From assembly GCA_041941305.1 (NCBI GenBank), contig JBGTQJ010000018.1, forward strand, positions 62,001-126,000: a DNA stretch of 64,000 nt. The letters run 5' to 3'. The notes under the pieces were generated by a model. It was not told the origin of the DNA. It worked only from the letters and a program-made list of their open reading frames with translations, and searched no databases. This document shows positions 39,730 through 49,783 of the stretch, piece after piece (the stretch's first letter is position 1; every line of letters starts with the position of its first letter). The translations under genes were made by a program, and so were the position numbers. The DNA comes from JANSWP01 sp041941305 (GTDB lineage Bacteria; Bacteroidota; Bacteroidia; Chitinophagales; Saprospiraceae).

Positions 39730-42700
39730 TTAGCGAAACTCGCTTGGCTTTTTCCCAAAGGTTTCTTTAAAAGCGCGGGAAAAATGAGCGGGATCTTTGA
39801 AGCCTGTCTCGTATGCGACTTGCGTAACATTTAAATCGCTGGATTTGAGTAAATCCATAGCTTTTTGGAGGCGAAGGCAGCGAAAATACCGTCCAACAGA
39901 CTGGTTGGTGAGGGCTTTGAATTTCCTGTAAAACTGGGTACGACTCATCCCTAGTGTTTTGCACAGACTGGTTATATTGAAATGTTCCTCGCTCAAATGC
40001 GCTTCCAGGATTTCCCGGACCTCCTTTATAAAGGCGTCTTCGATTTGAATGTCGGTGTCCTTTGAAGCTGGAAAAGGATATTCCAAATTTTGATAGCGCT
40101 TTTGCAATTGTTTTCTCAAGGCGACCAGTTTTTCCAGGCGAACAAACAATTCTCGCTTATTGAAGGGTTTGGCCAGGTAAGCATCCGCCCCTCTTTCCAA
40201 ACCTTCAATTCTGGAAGCGACATCTGCTTTGGCGGTCAGTAGTATGATGGGGATATGACTAGTACGTAGGTCTCTTTTTAGTTTATCGCAAAGCTCCAGA
40301 CCATCCAACTCTGGCATCATGACGTCACTAATGATGATGTCCGGTATTTGTTCAATGGCTTTATCGAAACCCTTCCGTCCGTTCCTAGCTGCCACAACGC
40401 GGTAATTATCCTTAAGGAAAGAACTTAAATATCGTACGACGTCCAGGTTATCTTCTACGATCAATAATATGGGTTTATTTTCAACCTCGGTAGATTGTCC
40501 TGCCAGGCTTATATTAATTGCCGGTAATGAGGGAACATCTTCTGCAGGAAAAGTTGATTTTTCTTCCAGGCTCAATGGCGCCTTTTGAGTGATAGGCAAT
40601 AAAATAGTAACCTCAGTTCCTTCTGTTTCTTTGCTTTCCACTTTAATATCTCCATTCAGCAATTTCACCAACCCCTGCGTTAGAGCCAAGCCTATGCCAG
40701 TGCCTTTGGCTGATTTGGTCAGGTCATCATCCACCTGGTAAAAGCGATCGAAAATGTGGGGAAGTTTTTCGGAAGGAATGCCTTTGCCCGTATCCTTGAC
40801 CCGGATTTCCAAAACTGCGGATGTTTGGCGGCTCACAAAAACATAAACCTCACCGTCTTCCGGTGTGAACTTAATCGCATTCGTTAGCAAATTCGATATT
40901 ATTTGCATTATCTTGTCAGGATCGTAATCCATGAAGATCTCATAAGCATTGTTTTCATCGTCGGATACTGAGAAGTAAGTCTGGTCTTGCATCAAATGCA
41001 AGCTTATATTTTTGCTTTCAACCATAGATTGAAAGGATTCCAACAAATATTTGAGATAGGCGATAATATCTCCCTGGATGTAGTTTACCTGCATTACGCC
41101 TGCTTCTAGTTTAGACAGATCCAGCATCTGGTTGACTAATTGGAGTAGGTTTCTCCCATTACGTGTGATCATTTTCAGACCTTCGGAAAACCATTGTTCC
41201 GGCTTTTCCCTGATTTGATCAGCCATGCCCAAAATAATGGTCAGAGGAGTGCCGAATTCGTGAGTGATATTTGAGTATAGTTTCGTTTTGACTTCATCCA
41301 AGTCTTTTAAGCGACGGGCTTCGACTTTGATAAATTGACGATTAAGCTCATAACGCCAGAGACTCCATATGATGGCCATGCCGCTCAAAAAATAGAGACT
41401 ATAAGCCCACCAGGTTTGCCACCAGGGGGGGGAAATGGTAAACTTGTAATTAATAGGCTCACTCCAGGCTTGCGCTTCTCCAATTGCCTTTACTTTGAAT
41501 ACATAACTATCATAAGGGATTTTGCGATAATCCGCTTTGTTTTCCGGATTGGGGGTACTCCATTCTTCATCAAATCCTTCCAAAAAATAACTGTACTTAA
41601 TCTTGTGCCTAGCCGCCCAGCCTATTCCTGAAAAATGAAACGTGAGATGATTTATACGATGAGGTAATTGCATCTCTACTGGGTAATTATAGAATGGAAC
41701 GATACTATCAAATGAATCATTTAAGTCTTTTCCAAAGGGGAGGGTATTTTGATAAATAGTATCCTTCAATCTTCGAAAGTCTACAAAGGATCCTTTCACT
41801 TCAACATGGTCTAACCTAATAAGGGGCGGTCTGTCCGACATTCCAAATTGGTTAAGATCCAGCGTAGTCAACCCATCGGCAGATCCCCACCAGATACGGT
41901 TATTTCGATCTAAACAAACGCTGTTTGGTTCAAAGTCCAATCTTTTTAATCCATCCGCCTTGCCAAAAGTGAAAAATTGATAATTAACCGAATGGGAATC
42001 ACTGATTAATGAGAATTTGTTGGAAACAGGTTTTAATAAAGTAATCCCCTTTTGGGTGCTTAACCATATATTTTTCTGCTTATCCTCCAGGATCGACAAA
42101 ACCCAATTGTGACTTAAACCTTCTTCCGTGGTATAATGGGTAAAGCGGTGTCCATCATAGCGATCCACTCCACCTTCAGTCCCAAACCATAAATTTCCCT
42201 GGCTATCCTCTAAGATGGACCAGATGCTATTGTGACTTAAACCTTCCTCTGTGGTGTAATAGGTAAAGCTGTGTCCATCATAGTGGTTCAGACCACCGCC
42301 TCTAGTCCCGAACCATAAATTTCCCTGCCTGTCTTCCAGCATGCACCGGACGTTATTGTGACTCAAACCTTCCTTCACTGTGTAATGGGTAAAGCTGTGT
42401 CCATCAAAGCTGCTCACTCCGCCACTTGTCCCGAACCATAAATTTCCCTGGCTATCCTCTAGGATAGACCAAACTAAACTGTGACTTAAACCTTCTATAG
42501 TGGTGTAATTGGTAAAACTTTGACCGTCATAACGGTTCAGACCACCGTTTTCAGTCCCGAACCATAAATTTCCCTGGCTATCCTCTAAGATGGACCAGAT
42601 GCTATTGTGACTTAAACCTTCTTCCGCAGTGTAATAGGTAAAATGGAAGCCATCATGGCGGCCAACCCCGCCACCTCTAGTTCCGAACCATAAATCACCA

Positions 42701-44139
42701 TGACTATCCTCTAAAATACTTAAGACCAAATTGTGACCTAAGCCTTCCTCAGCGGTGCACTGGCTAAAGCTTTTGCCACCATAAAGGTTCACCCCGGCAC
42801 CCCCCGTCCCAAACCATAAATATCCTTGGCTATCCTCCAAGATGGACCAGATGCTATTGTAACTTAAGCCTTCTTTTGTAGTGTAATGAGTAAAGTTTTG
42901 GCCATCAAAACGGCTAACACCACCGTTCTCAGTCCCGAACCATAAATTACCTTGGCTATCTTCCAGGATAGACAGGACCAAATTGTTACTTAAGCCTTCT
43001 TCCGTGGTGTAATGAGTAAAGCTGCGTCCATCATAGCGGCTGACCCCACCCCCCCCCGTCCCGAACCATAAATTTCCCTGATTATCTTCCAGAATAGACC
43101 AAACCAAATGGTGACTTAAGCCTTCTTTCATGGTATAATGAGTAAAGCTGTGTCCATCATATGCGCTCACTCCACCGCCCGTCCCGAACCATAAATTTCC
43201 CTGACTATCTTCCAGAATAGACCAGACCAAATTGTGACTTAAGCCTGTTGCTTTTGTGAAATGGGTAAAGTTATGTCCATCATAGCGGTTCACCCCGCCA
43301 CTCGAAGTCCCGAACCATAAATTACCCTGGCTATCTTCCAGGATAGACAGGACCCAATTGTTACTTAAGCCTTCTTCCGTGGTGTAATGAGTAAAGCTGT
43401 GTCCATCATAGCGGCTGACCCCACCCCCCCCTGTCCCGAACCATAAATTACCCTGGTTATCTTCCACTATGGAACGGACGCTATTGTGACTTAAGCCTTC
43501 ATTTATAGTGAAATGGGTAAAGGTGTGTCCATTATAGCGGCTAACTCCGCCACCTGCAGTCCCAAACCATAAATTACCTTGGCTATCCTCCAGGATGGAC
43601 CAGATATAAGAGGAGTTCATACCATGATCTACATCCATATATTGAATATTGCAAATTGCAGCGTCTTTCTTTCTGGGGGCTAATGCTGGAATAGGTTTGG
43701 GGTGTAGTGTGGCCACGACTTTGCCCTGAGCCAAGACGGTTTTTGGCAAGGGAACGCTATCTGTTCCTGGGGTGATAACACGAAGTTCCTTTGGGATTTG
43801 TACAACTTTTGGTGTGCCAGTGGGATAAACATTGGTATAGACGGGCACTACTTTGGGCTTGCCTTTTAGAGGTATCCTTTTGGGTTTTGCTACACTGTCT
43901 GGGTTTATCCACTTGCCATTAGTTGGAATAGGAATGCCGGTGGGAATTGTATCACCAGTACTGGAAATCAGAAAATTTGCTTTGGTTGCTTTCCCAATTG
44001 CATCCGAGCGAGTACCAATCTTTTTTATCTTGGTGATTGCTTCGTCTCTTTTACGGTCACAGGAAGCATTAAGCCCCATAAATAACAATATCAAGATTAG
44101 TTGATTAAGCAATTTTAGTATGCTGTATTTTGGTGACAT
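39730..44139 (-). CDS. Hybrid two-component system protein with two-fold propeller sensor
   Basis: The 1469-residue one-protein signalling system resembles Bacteroides HTCS regulators. Residues 1-27 are a signal/anchor region with a doubtful lipobox (NASC). Residues 60-165 are a proline-rich linker. Residues 170-710 hold 13 Reg_prop repeats of about 41 residues (SILEDSQGNLWFGT ... GLSHN), then further propeller sequence, a Y_Y_Y domain (about 800-900), and a membrane helix (YSLYFLSGMAIIW). Inside the cell follow HisKA (SNITHEFGTPLTIIL; glycine where arginine is usual), HATPase (LLTNAIKF, DTGKGI, GTGIGLAL), a receiver (IIISDVMMPELDGL, phospho-acceptor D) and an AraC-type HTH. It should bind a periplasmic ligand and switch genes directly. 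No carbohydrate locus is adjacent, so ligand and targets are unknown. Confidence 0.93.
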   Translation of the reverse strand: MSPKYSILKLLNQLILILLFMGLNASCDRKRDEAITKIKKIGTRSDAIGKATKANFLISSTGDTIPTGIPIPTNGKWINPDSVAKPKRIPLKGKPKVVPVYTNVYPTGTPKVVQIPKELRVITPGTDSVPLPKTVLAQGKVVATLHPKPIPALAPRKKDAAICNIQYMDVDHGMNSSYIWSILEDSQGNLWFGTAGGGVSRYNGHTFTHFTINEGLSHNSVRSIVEDNQGNLWFGTGGGGVSRYDGHSFTHYTTEEGLSNNWVLSILEDSQGNLWFGTSSGGVNRYDGHNFTHFTKATGLSHNLVWSILEDSQGNLWFGTGGGVSAYDGHSFTHYTMKEGLSHHLVWSILEDNQGNLWFGTGGGGVSRYDGRSFTHYTTEEGLSNNLVLSILEDSQGNLWFGTENGGVSRFDGQNFTHYTTKEGLSYNSIWSILEDSQGYLWFGTGGAGVNLYGGKSFSQCTAEEGLGHNLVLSILEDSHGDLWFGTRGGGVGRHDGFHFTYYTAEEGLSHNSIWSILEDSQGNLWFGTENGGLNRYDGQSFTNYTTIEGLSHSLVWSILEDSQGNLWFGTSGGVSSFDGHSFTHYTVKEGLSHNNVRCMLEDRQGNLWFGTRGGGLNHYDGHSFTYYTTEEGLSHNSIWSILEDSQGNLWFGTEGGVDRYDGHRFTHYTTEEGLSHNWVLSILEDKQKNIWLSTQKGITLLKPVSNKFSLISDSHSVNYQFFTFGKADGLKRLDFEPNSVCLDRNNRIWWGSADGLTTLDLNQFGMSDRPPLIRLDHVEVKGSFVDFRRLKDTIYQNTLPFGKDLNDSFDSIVPFYNYPVEMQLPHRINHLTFHFSGIGWAARHKIKYSYFLEGFDEEWSTPNPENKADYRKIPYDSYVFKVKAIGEAQAWSEPINYKFTISPPWWQTWWAYSLYFLSGMAIIWSLWRYELNRQFIKVEARRLKDLDEVKTKLYSNITHEFGTPLTIILGMADQIREKPEQWFSEGLKMITRNGRNLLQLVNQMLDLSKLEAGVMQVNYIQGDIIAYLKYLLESFQSMVESKNISLHLMQDQTYFSVSDDENNAYEIFMDYDPDKIMQIISNLLTNAIKFTPEDGEVYVFVSRQTSAVLEIRVKDTGKGIPSEKLPHIFDRFYQVDDDLTKSAKGTGIGLALTQGLVKLLNGDIKVESKETEGTEVTILLPITQKAPLSLEEKSTFPAEDVPSLPAINISLAGQSTEVENKPILLIVEDNLDVVRYLSSFLKDNYRVVAARNGRKGFDKAIEQIPDIIISDVMMPELDGLELCDKLKRDLRTSHIPIILLTAKADVASRIEGLERGADAYLAKPFNKRELFVRLEKLVALRKQLQKRYQNLEYPFPASKDTDIQIEDAFIKEVREILEAHLSEEHFNITSLCKTLGMSRTQFYRKFKALTNQSVGRYFRCLRLQKAMDLLKSSDLNVTQVAYETGFKDPAHFSRAFKETFGKKPSEFR
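42100..43615 (-). repeat. Intragenic tandem repeats coding the propeller
   Basis: About twelve units of 120-126 bp, nearly identical at DNA level, encode the Reg_prop repeats of the sensor. Each begins with the codons for SILEDSQGNLWFGT. Length differs by one codon (GGGGVSRYDG against GGGVSAYDG types). Such uniform copies point to recent expansion or gene conversion. Confidence 0.85.
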
Positions 44140-44236
44140 TCCAGGTCAGTTAGCTTACCTAAATTTACAAAGTTTGAGGGAATAATTAGTTGAAAAAAAC
44201 CACCTTTCGGTGGACTTCAAATCAGATTAACCAAAT
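44140..44236. other. Short leader region with small hairpin
   Basis: CCACC-TTTC-GGTGG (near 44200-44213) is the only structure; it lies upstream of the sensor start on the other strand and directly before the pseudogene. Confidence 0.35.
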
Positions 44237-44648
44237 TTGTTGAAAGCGGCGGATTTCGGCATCATAGCCAATGGTATACTCCAGGATACTGACAACCCCT
44301 TGATGTTTATACCAGTTGGGCAATTCGAGCGTCTTAAGCCGGGTTGCCTGGTCGTGAATATTAGTTGCGACGAAGGTATGGGCTTTTCATTTGCCAAACC
44401 TACCACTTTTGAGAAACCGATCTTTAAAGTAGGTCAGGTACTACCGTGTAGACCATACGCCTTCATACCTGTGGAACATTGCTTCCTGGGAAATATCTAA
44501 TAGCCTTATACCTTATTTGCCTATTGTGATGGAAGACCCGGATAGATGGGAAAAAAGTGAAACCATTCAACGAGCCTTTTAAATCAAAGATGGAATTATT
44601 CAGAATCTAAAGAGTATCTCGTTTCAAAACAGATCAATTGATAAGTAA
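44237..44648 (+). pseudogene. Decayed alanine-dehydrogenase/carboxyethylornithine-synthase-like gene
   Basis: The frame from 44237 reads ANGILQDTDNPLMFIPVGQF and LVVNISCDEGMGFSFAKPTT, characteristic of the C-terminal half of alanine dehydrogenase/N5-(carboxyethyl)ornithine-synthase-like oxidoreductases. After about 44440 the family sequence continues in another frame: YRVDHTPSYLWNIASWEISN from 44442, then LIPYLPIVMEDPDRWEKSET. A TAA stop at 44580-44582 interrupts it, followed by IKDGIIQNLKSISFQNR. So the remnant has lost its N-terminal half, one frameshift and one nonsense change. It cannot encode an active enzyme. Confidence 0.78.
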
Positions 44649-45214
44649 AAAACTCACCTTTTGTTAAACCTTGGTTGGATGACTTACAGGCAGGACCAGT
44701 ATGAACCAATTCTTTTTTGCTAAAACGATATTCATTATCAATAACAGAATTAACAAATAGCATAAATATGAGGCCAATTAATATAAAACCAGTTAAACTA
44801 CTTGCCAGGAAAAAATCATGAAGGTCAATTGAGAAGGTGATTACTATAGATTTTATGACCCTCAAAGAAAGAACAAAAACCAGTAATGAAAATAAGCGAT
44901 TTGTAATCCTGTTTCAATTTTTGGACTATTTTGACTTACACAAATCTATACGAATATTAAAAGACAGAAAAGTTCTATATGATCTTATTTGGTCAACGTA
45001 GCACAGTTTGGGAAAGTCGTGCTACAATTTTCCTAAAACGTTTTTGGTTGAATAGAATCATTTAGCCCCAACAAAAAAGGGCTCCCGTAAAAACGGAAGC
45101 CCAATTGAGTAATTAAAATTACCTTACCGAAATAATCCTTTGGTGTTCTGTACTAGTGTTTGTTTTTAGGTGTTCAGGTATTAATCTACTTGAATTCCTA
45201 AACACTCTTTCAAA
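44649..45214. other. Intergenic region
   Basis: The stretch is mostly AT-rich with no recognised gene. The terminator of the following minus-strand adhesin gene is at 45079-45102. A minus-strand frame at 44596-44865 has one hydrophobic segment but no family match and overlaps the pseudogene. Confidence 0.4.
45079..45102 (-). terminator. Terminator of the type B cargo gene
   Basis: On the minus strand GGGCTTCCGT pairs with ACGGGAGCCC around a short A/T loop and is followed by TTTTTTG. It lies about 110 bp behind the stop codon. Confidence 0.9.
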
Positions 45215-48200
45215 TTATCTCAAAACTGTAATATTTCCTTTCTTAAAGTATTCTCTTCCGCCGTAGCAGATGATTTTCAGGTAATAGCCATATACGTCAC
45301 CAGAAACGGTTTTTCCGTTGAAAGAACCATCCCAGCCTTCGTCGAGGTTGTCTGTTTCGAAGACTTTCTCGCCCCATCTGTCATAAATGGTCATGTAAAC
45401 CTCATCGATGTTTTCTCCTCGTACATACAATACATCATTGACACCATCTTTATTTGGTGTGAAGGCATTTGGTACGTAGATGTATGGCTCTTCACAAATG
45501 GATTCTTTGACTTTGACGAGAATTTCATCTGAAGAACGACAGCCAGATGATTCATCGGTTACTTCAACTGTGTAAACGGTAGACTCCAATGGTCTTGCAA
45601 TTGGATTAGAAGTATTACCGCCACTCAGTGTTTGATTGGGCGTCCAGTTGTAGGTAAAGTTTGGATTTGAGTTGATAGACAAGTTGGATGTTTGACCAGG
45701 GAAGACTTCAACTATCGAAGCGGTAGCCTCCAATTCTTCAGGAAATTCGATGACATTCACAGTAAAGGTTCCGGAACCTTCACAACCGAATCCATTGCTG
45801 TATTCATAAGTGAAAACAGTATTGTCCAAAACAGGATTTTCGAATGGATCGTAAGGTGACCAATTGGTGAAGTCCTCAGCCGGATCAACTCCCTGGAATT
45901 CATAATCAAAAATTTCACCTTTACATATTTCAAAGGCATCGTCAAATGTCAATCCTGTCGCCAAATTGGAAACAGTGACCTCTTCTGTTGCTTCACAACC
46001 ATCAGCTGTTGTGACCATTAGGTAGAAGGTAGTTGGGTTGTTTCCAGGAGTCACAGTCAATGATGGTTCATTTGAATAAATCGTCGCAAAATCTTCATCC
46101 AGAGACCAGGTGACATCTATAGTTGTATTGGCATTGGCAATTAAAGTGACTTGTTCATAGTCGCAAGAGGTGACATCTTCAAGTGGGTCGAGTACAAGTG
46201 GTGTATCTGGTAATTCCAGCGTCACTTGTGCAGACGTAGAACATCCACTTCCATTGGTGTCAGTAATCACAACGTTAAAAGTAGTCGTACTATTCACAGT
46301 AGCTGTTGGGCTTACTGCTGTAGGATCGTCTAGTAAATTAGCTGGCGACCATAGGTAGCTGAAATTTGGATCACCACCTGGGTTCAATTCTACATCTGCA
46401 CCAGCCTGGCAATTAAAGGCATTGCTCAGAACATATGGTGGATTGAACATCACCACATTGAAATCCTGTTCAACTTCTACTACACAGCCATCTCCGTACT
46501 CTACACTCAAGCTTGCTACCACTCCCTGGTCATTTGTAATAGTAATGCTTGGATTTTGTTCATTTGAAGTACCCAATACACCAAAGTCCCAATTCCATCC
46601 TACGATGTCTCCGCTTGGAATATTTGATACATCAGTGAATTGAACAATCACAGGATTGACACAATTGTCCATCTCAAATTCGAAATCTGCTACAGCACCT
46701 TCTCCAACATCTACTGTGAGGAATTGTGTTTCTGCACAATCGCCAACTGGCTCGATAGCAATGGTATAAGTACCTGGTTCTGTATACTCAAAACTTGGAT
46801 TGGTGCCAGATGCACTTGCCGTTGGGTCATCTGGATAGTTGAAGAACCAAACGAAGTCCTGGGTAGCATTTGTAATTTCAAAATCAACCTGCAGACCTTT
46901 GCATTGCTTGTAAGTCATATCTACAGGATCCATTGCCGTTGCTGGTTCAATGGTAATTTCAACCTGATCTTCGATGACGCAACCGGCTGCATTTTCCAAT
47001 TTTACGCTAAGCGTATATTGTCCGGCATCAGCCGTGGAAATGACTGGATTCGTGGTTCCATCACCAGAAAGAATTAAATTATCTGGAGACCAGTCTATTG
47101 TGACGTTTTGAGAAGTCAGGTCGAGGTTCACTTCATGGTAAGCACTTTGACAAACTGTTTGGATGTTTTCTACTGCGTAATTGATTAGATCCAAAGTGAA
47201 ATCCTCAGTTACGACATCTTCACAACCATCAGAGGTGGTAATTGTCAATTGGGCGCTTACATTCTCGTCGGGAATCAGGAATATTGGATTTTGCTGAACA
47301 GATACCTGATTGGTGCTCAAGCTCCATTCCCAGGCTACTGTATTGGTACCATTCAATGAGGAAAGGTCATTGAATTGAATCAACATGCCATCTTCCGTAC
47401 AATCTACAATTTCCCAACCAATGGCTGCATCTGCTGGAGAATTGGTTTCAACATCAAAATCTTTGGCTTGGGTACAACCTGCTGCATCCGTTACGATTAC
47501 AGAATATTGCCCCACAGAAAGATTGGTAGTGCTCACCTGATTGGTCCCATCGCTCCACTCGTAGCTGAATGGTGCTTGTCCACCATTGGTAACATCTACA
47601 TCGGCATATCCATTAGGATTGCCGTGGCAATCGGCATTGGACACGTTGACAATTACTTCAAAAGGTACGGTTTCAATTTCCACGAAATTGGTTTGAGTAC
47701 AACCGTTTGCATCCGTAACGACTACTTCGTAAGTGCCAGCTGTCAAGTTGGCAACCGCTTCGGAAGTCTCACCATTGCTCCAGGCATAGGCGAAAGGCGC
47801 AGTTCCTCCTACTGCTACAGCCACCTGAGCTGTGCCATTGGCAGCATCTTCGCAAGACTCATTGGTCATATCCATGTTTACCTCAATTTCAGGAGTCGAA
47901 ATTAGAACGTCAGCTTCTTTCTCACAGCCTGCTGCATCTGTTACAGTTACGGTGTAGTTACCTTCTGGCAAGCTTCCTATAGCAGCTGCTTGAGTGCCAT
48001 TGCTCCATTGAATAGTGAAGGGAGCCTGTCCATTTTCGATAACTGTTTCAAGTGCAGTATCATCAGCGCCAAAACATCCCAAATTGGTGATTTCAATATC
48101 AACCTGCATAGATTCGTCCAGGACTTCTACCATCTGCTCTTCGGTGCAACCAGTCGCATCTGTAATGGTTACTCCATACCATCCTGCAGGGACAGCTGTT

Positions 48201-49783
48201 AAATTAGGTGTCGTCTGACCATTGCTCCATGCATAAGTAAAAGGCGCGGTTCCTCCGCTGGAAATCGAAGTTTCCAACTTTCCTGAAGGAGTATCTTCAC
48301 AAGATGCATTGGTGATGTCAACCACAACGTCTATAGACTCGTCAGGTACCTCTATTTCCATCGTACCTGAGCATCCAGCATCGTCTGTTACAGTCACTAA
48401 ATAAGTCCCCGGAGCCAGTTGGTAAGCAGTTTGACCACCTTGAGTGAGTGGGTCGTTCCAGTTGAAATAGTATGCACCAGTTCCTCCTATTGGATTCACT
48501 GTGGCGGTTCCATTATCGCCATGACAGCCAGAAGGAGTAGTCGTGTATGAATCTATTTCTATCTCTGTTGGTTCTTCAATGGTGACTTGAGCAACTTCTG
48601 TACATCCTCCAGCATTGCTTACTGTGACGGTATAATCACCTGGTTGCAGGTCGGTTACCGTTTTATCGAGGGCACCGTTGCTCCATTCGTAGGTATAAGT
48701 GCTGTTTCCGCCTACAATATCAACAGTTGCCTGTCCCATATTGGTTTGGCAATTGGCATTGGTAGCAGAAACCTGAAGATTCAAATTGCTGGCACTCATG
48801 ATTTGTACTTCTTCTTCCTTTGCACAATTATTGGCGTCAATCACTTTTACAAACCAGGTTCCGGTATTTAAATAAGCATTGGGACCATTGGTGCCATTGT
48901 TCCAGGTGATGTTATATGGAGGTGTTCCACCAGTGACAGCAGCTGCAACGTTTGAGCCATCATTACAAGGAGTGGCGATATCCACTGCAATTACAATATC
49001 GTCGGGTTCATTAACCTGCCCAAATGCAGTTTTTGTACAGCCCATTCCATCAGTTACCGTTACATTATAATCCCCAAAAGGGGCAACAGTTTGAATTTGG
49101 CTGCTGGGCTGAAAGCCATAGTCCCATTGGAAGAAGAAAGGTGCGATTCCACCTTCAACCGCTACATTGATACTTCCATCACAGGCTCCAAAGCAAGTTC
49201 CGTCGATGGAATTAACCTCTAGAGCCATCGGTTCCACATAAGATTTTCCAGCAACTTTTACACAGCCCTTACTATCTGTAACGGTTACGAAGTAATAATC
49301 AGTTTGGTTCAGATTAGTCAAAGATTGACTAGTTGAGCCATTGCTCCAATTAAAATTGAAGGGAGCTGTCCCTCCTGTGACCATTGCGGTCATTGAGTTA
49401 TTGTCATTCCAACAGTCATAATCCCCCCCGTCTACAGTCACATCCAGGGGATCTGGAATATTGATATTCATATTAGCAGAGCCTGTTCCCCAGTTGGAAT
49501 CGGTTACGGTAACGGAAAGGTTGCCTGGACCAACATTCGCAATAGATTGCCAGTTTTCGCCAGAACTCCATTGATAAGTATATGGAGGTGTTCCTCCTGT
49601 GGCATTTGCTGTAGCATTTCCGTTATTATTGCTACAACCAGCGGAGGCATAGTAGTCTATGGTTACTGTAATTTGAGCAGGAAGGTTCAATCCTATCAAC
49701 ATAAAGAAAAACATCATGAATACTCCTGATTGCCATAGATGAGATTTAAGACCAGAATTGTTTAGTAACATTCTCGGTTTCAT
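45215..49783 (-). CDS. SprB-repeat adhesin with T9SS type B (CHU_C) domain
   Basis: The 1522-residue protein has a signal region (WQSGVFMMFFFMLIGLNLPA ending near QITV). It carries 10 SprB-type repeats over about residues 35-840 (cores such as FTYAWSNG...VPAGWYGVTITDATGC), then several PKD/Ig-like modules (about 850-1420, with VEITIEPATAMDPVDMTYKQ and WNWDFGVLGTSNEQNPSITI). The C-terminus is a gliding-motility-associated type B sorting domain (EPYIYVPNAFTPNKDGVNDV ... WDGSFNGKTVSGDVYGYYLK). Type B cargo typically depends on a PorP/SprF partner, and one is encoded upstream on the same strand (53106-54131) with a PorE-like protein between. A surface adhesin or filament is the likely role. Confidence 0.93.
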   Translation of the reverse strand: MKPRMLLNNSGLKSHLWQSGVFMMFFFMLIGLNLPAQITVTIDYYASAGCSNNNGNATANATGGTPPYTYQWSSGENWQSIANVGPGNLSVTVTDSNWGTGSANMNINIPDPLDVTVDGGDYDCWNDNNSMTAMVTGGTAPFNFNWSNGSTSQSLTNLNQTDYYFVTVTDSKGCVKVAGKSYVEPMALEVNSIDGTCFGACDGSINVAVEGGIAPFFFQWDYGFQPSSQIQTVAPFGDYNVTVTDGMGCTKTAFGQVNEPDDIVIAVDIATPCNDGSNVAAAVTGGTPPYNITWNNGTNGPNAYLNTGTWFVKVIDANNCAKEEEVQIMSASNLNLQVSATNANCQTNMGQATVDIVGGNSTYTYEWSNGALDKTVTDLQPGDYTVTVSNAGGCTEVAQVTIEEPTEIEIDSYTTTPSGCHGDNGTATVNPIGGTGAYYFNWNDPLTQGGQTAYQLAPGTYLVTVTDDAGCSGTMEIEVPDESIDVVVDITNASCEDTPSGKLETSISSGGTAPFTYAWSNGQTTPNLTAVPAGWYGVTITDATGCTEEQMVEVLDESMQVDIEITNLGCFGADDTALETVIENGQAPFTIQWSNGTQAAAIGSLPEGNYTVTVTDAAGCEKEADVLISTPEIEVNMDMTNESCEDAANGTAQVAVAVGGTAPFAYAWSNGETSEAVANLTAGTYEVVVTDANGCTQTNFVEIETVPFEVIVNVSNADCHGNPNGYADVDVTNGGQAPFSYEWSDGTNQVSTTNLSVGQYSVIVTDAAGCTQAKDFDVETNSPADAAIGWEIVDCTEDGMLIQFNDLSSLNGTNTVAWEWSLSTNQVSVQQNPIFLIPDENVSAQLTITTSDGCEDVVTEDFTLDLINYAVENIQTVCQSAYHEVNLDLTSQNVTIDWSPDNLILSGDGTTNPVISTADAGQYTLSVKLENAAGCVIEDQVEITIEPATAMDPVDMTYKQCKGLQVDFEITNATQDFVWFFNYPDDPTASASGTNPSFEYTEPGTYTIAIEPVGDCAETQFLTVDVGEGAVADFEFEMDNCVNPVIVQFTDVSNIPSGDIVGWNWDFGVLGTSNEQNPSITITNDQGVVASLSVEYGDGCVVEVEQDFNVVMFNPPYVLSNAFNCQAGADVELNPGGDPNFSYLWSPANLLDDPTAVSPTATVNSTTTFNVVITDTNGSGCSTSAQVTLELPDTPLVLDPLEDVTSCDYEQVTLIANANTTIDVTWSLDEDFATIYSNEPSLTVTPGNNPTTFYLMVTTADGCEATEEVTVSNLATGLTFDDAFEICKGEIFDYEFQGVDPAEDFTNWSPYDPFENPVLDNTVFTYEYSNGFGCEGSGTFTVNVIEFPEELEATASIVEVFPGQTSNLSINSNPNFTYNWTPNQTLSGGNTSNPIARPLESTVYTVEVTDESSGCRSSDEILVKVKESICEEPYIYVPNAFTPNKDGVNDVLYVRGENIDEVYMTIYDRWGEKVFETDNLDEGWDGSFNGKTVSGDVYGYYLKIICYGGREYFKKGNITVLR

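Noticed and set aside
39597..39830. Upstream extension of the lipoprotein frame
   Set aside because: It overlaps the sensor gene; the signal peptide begins at the ATG at 39596.
44596..44865. Minus-strand frame of 89 residues with one hydrophobic segment
   Set aside because: It overlaps the pseudogene, matches no family I know and lacks a clear start context; a small membrane protein cannot be fully excluded.
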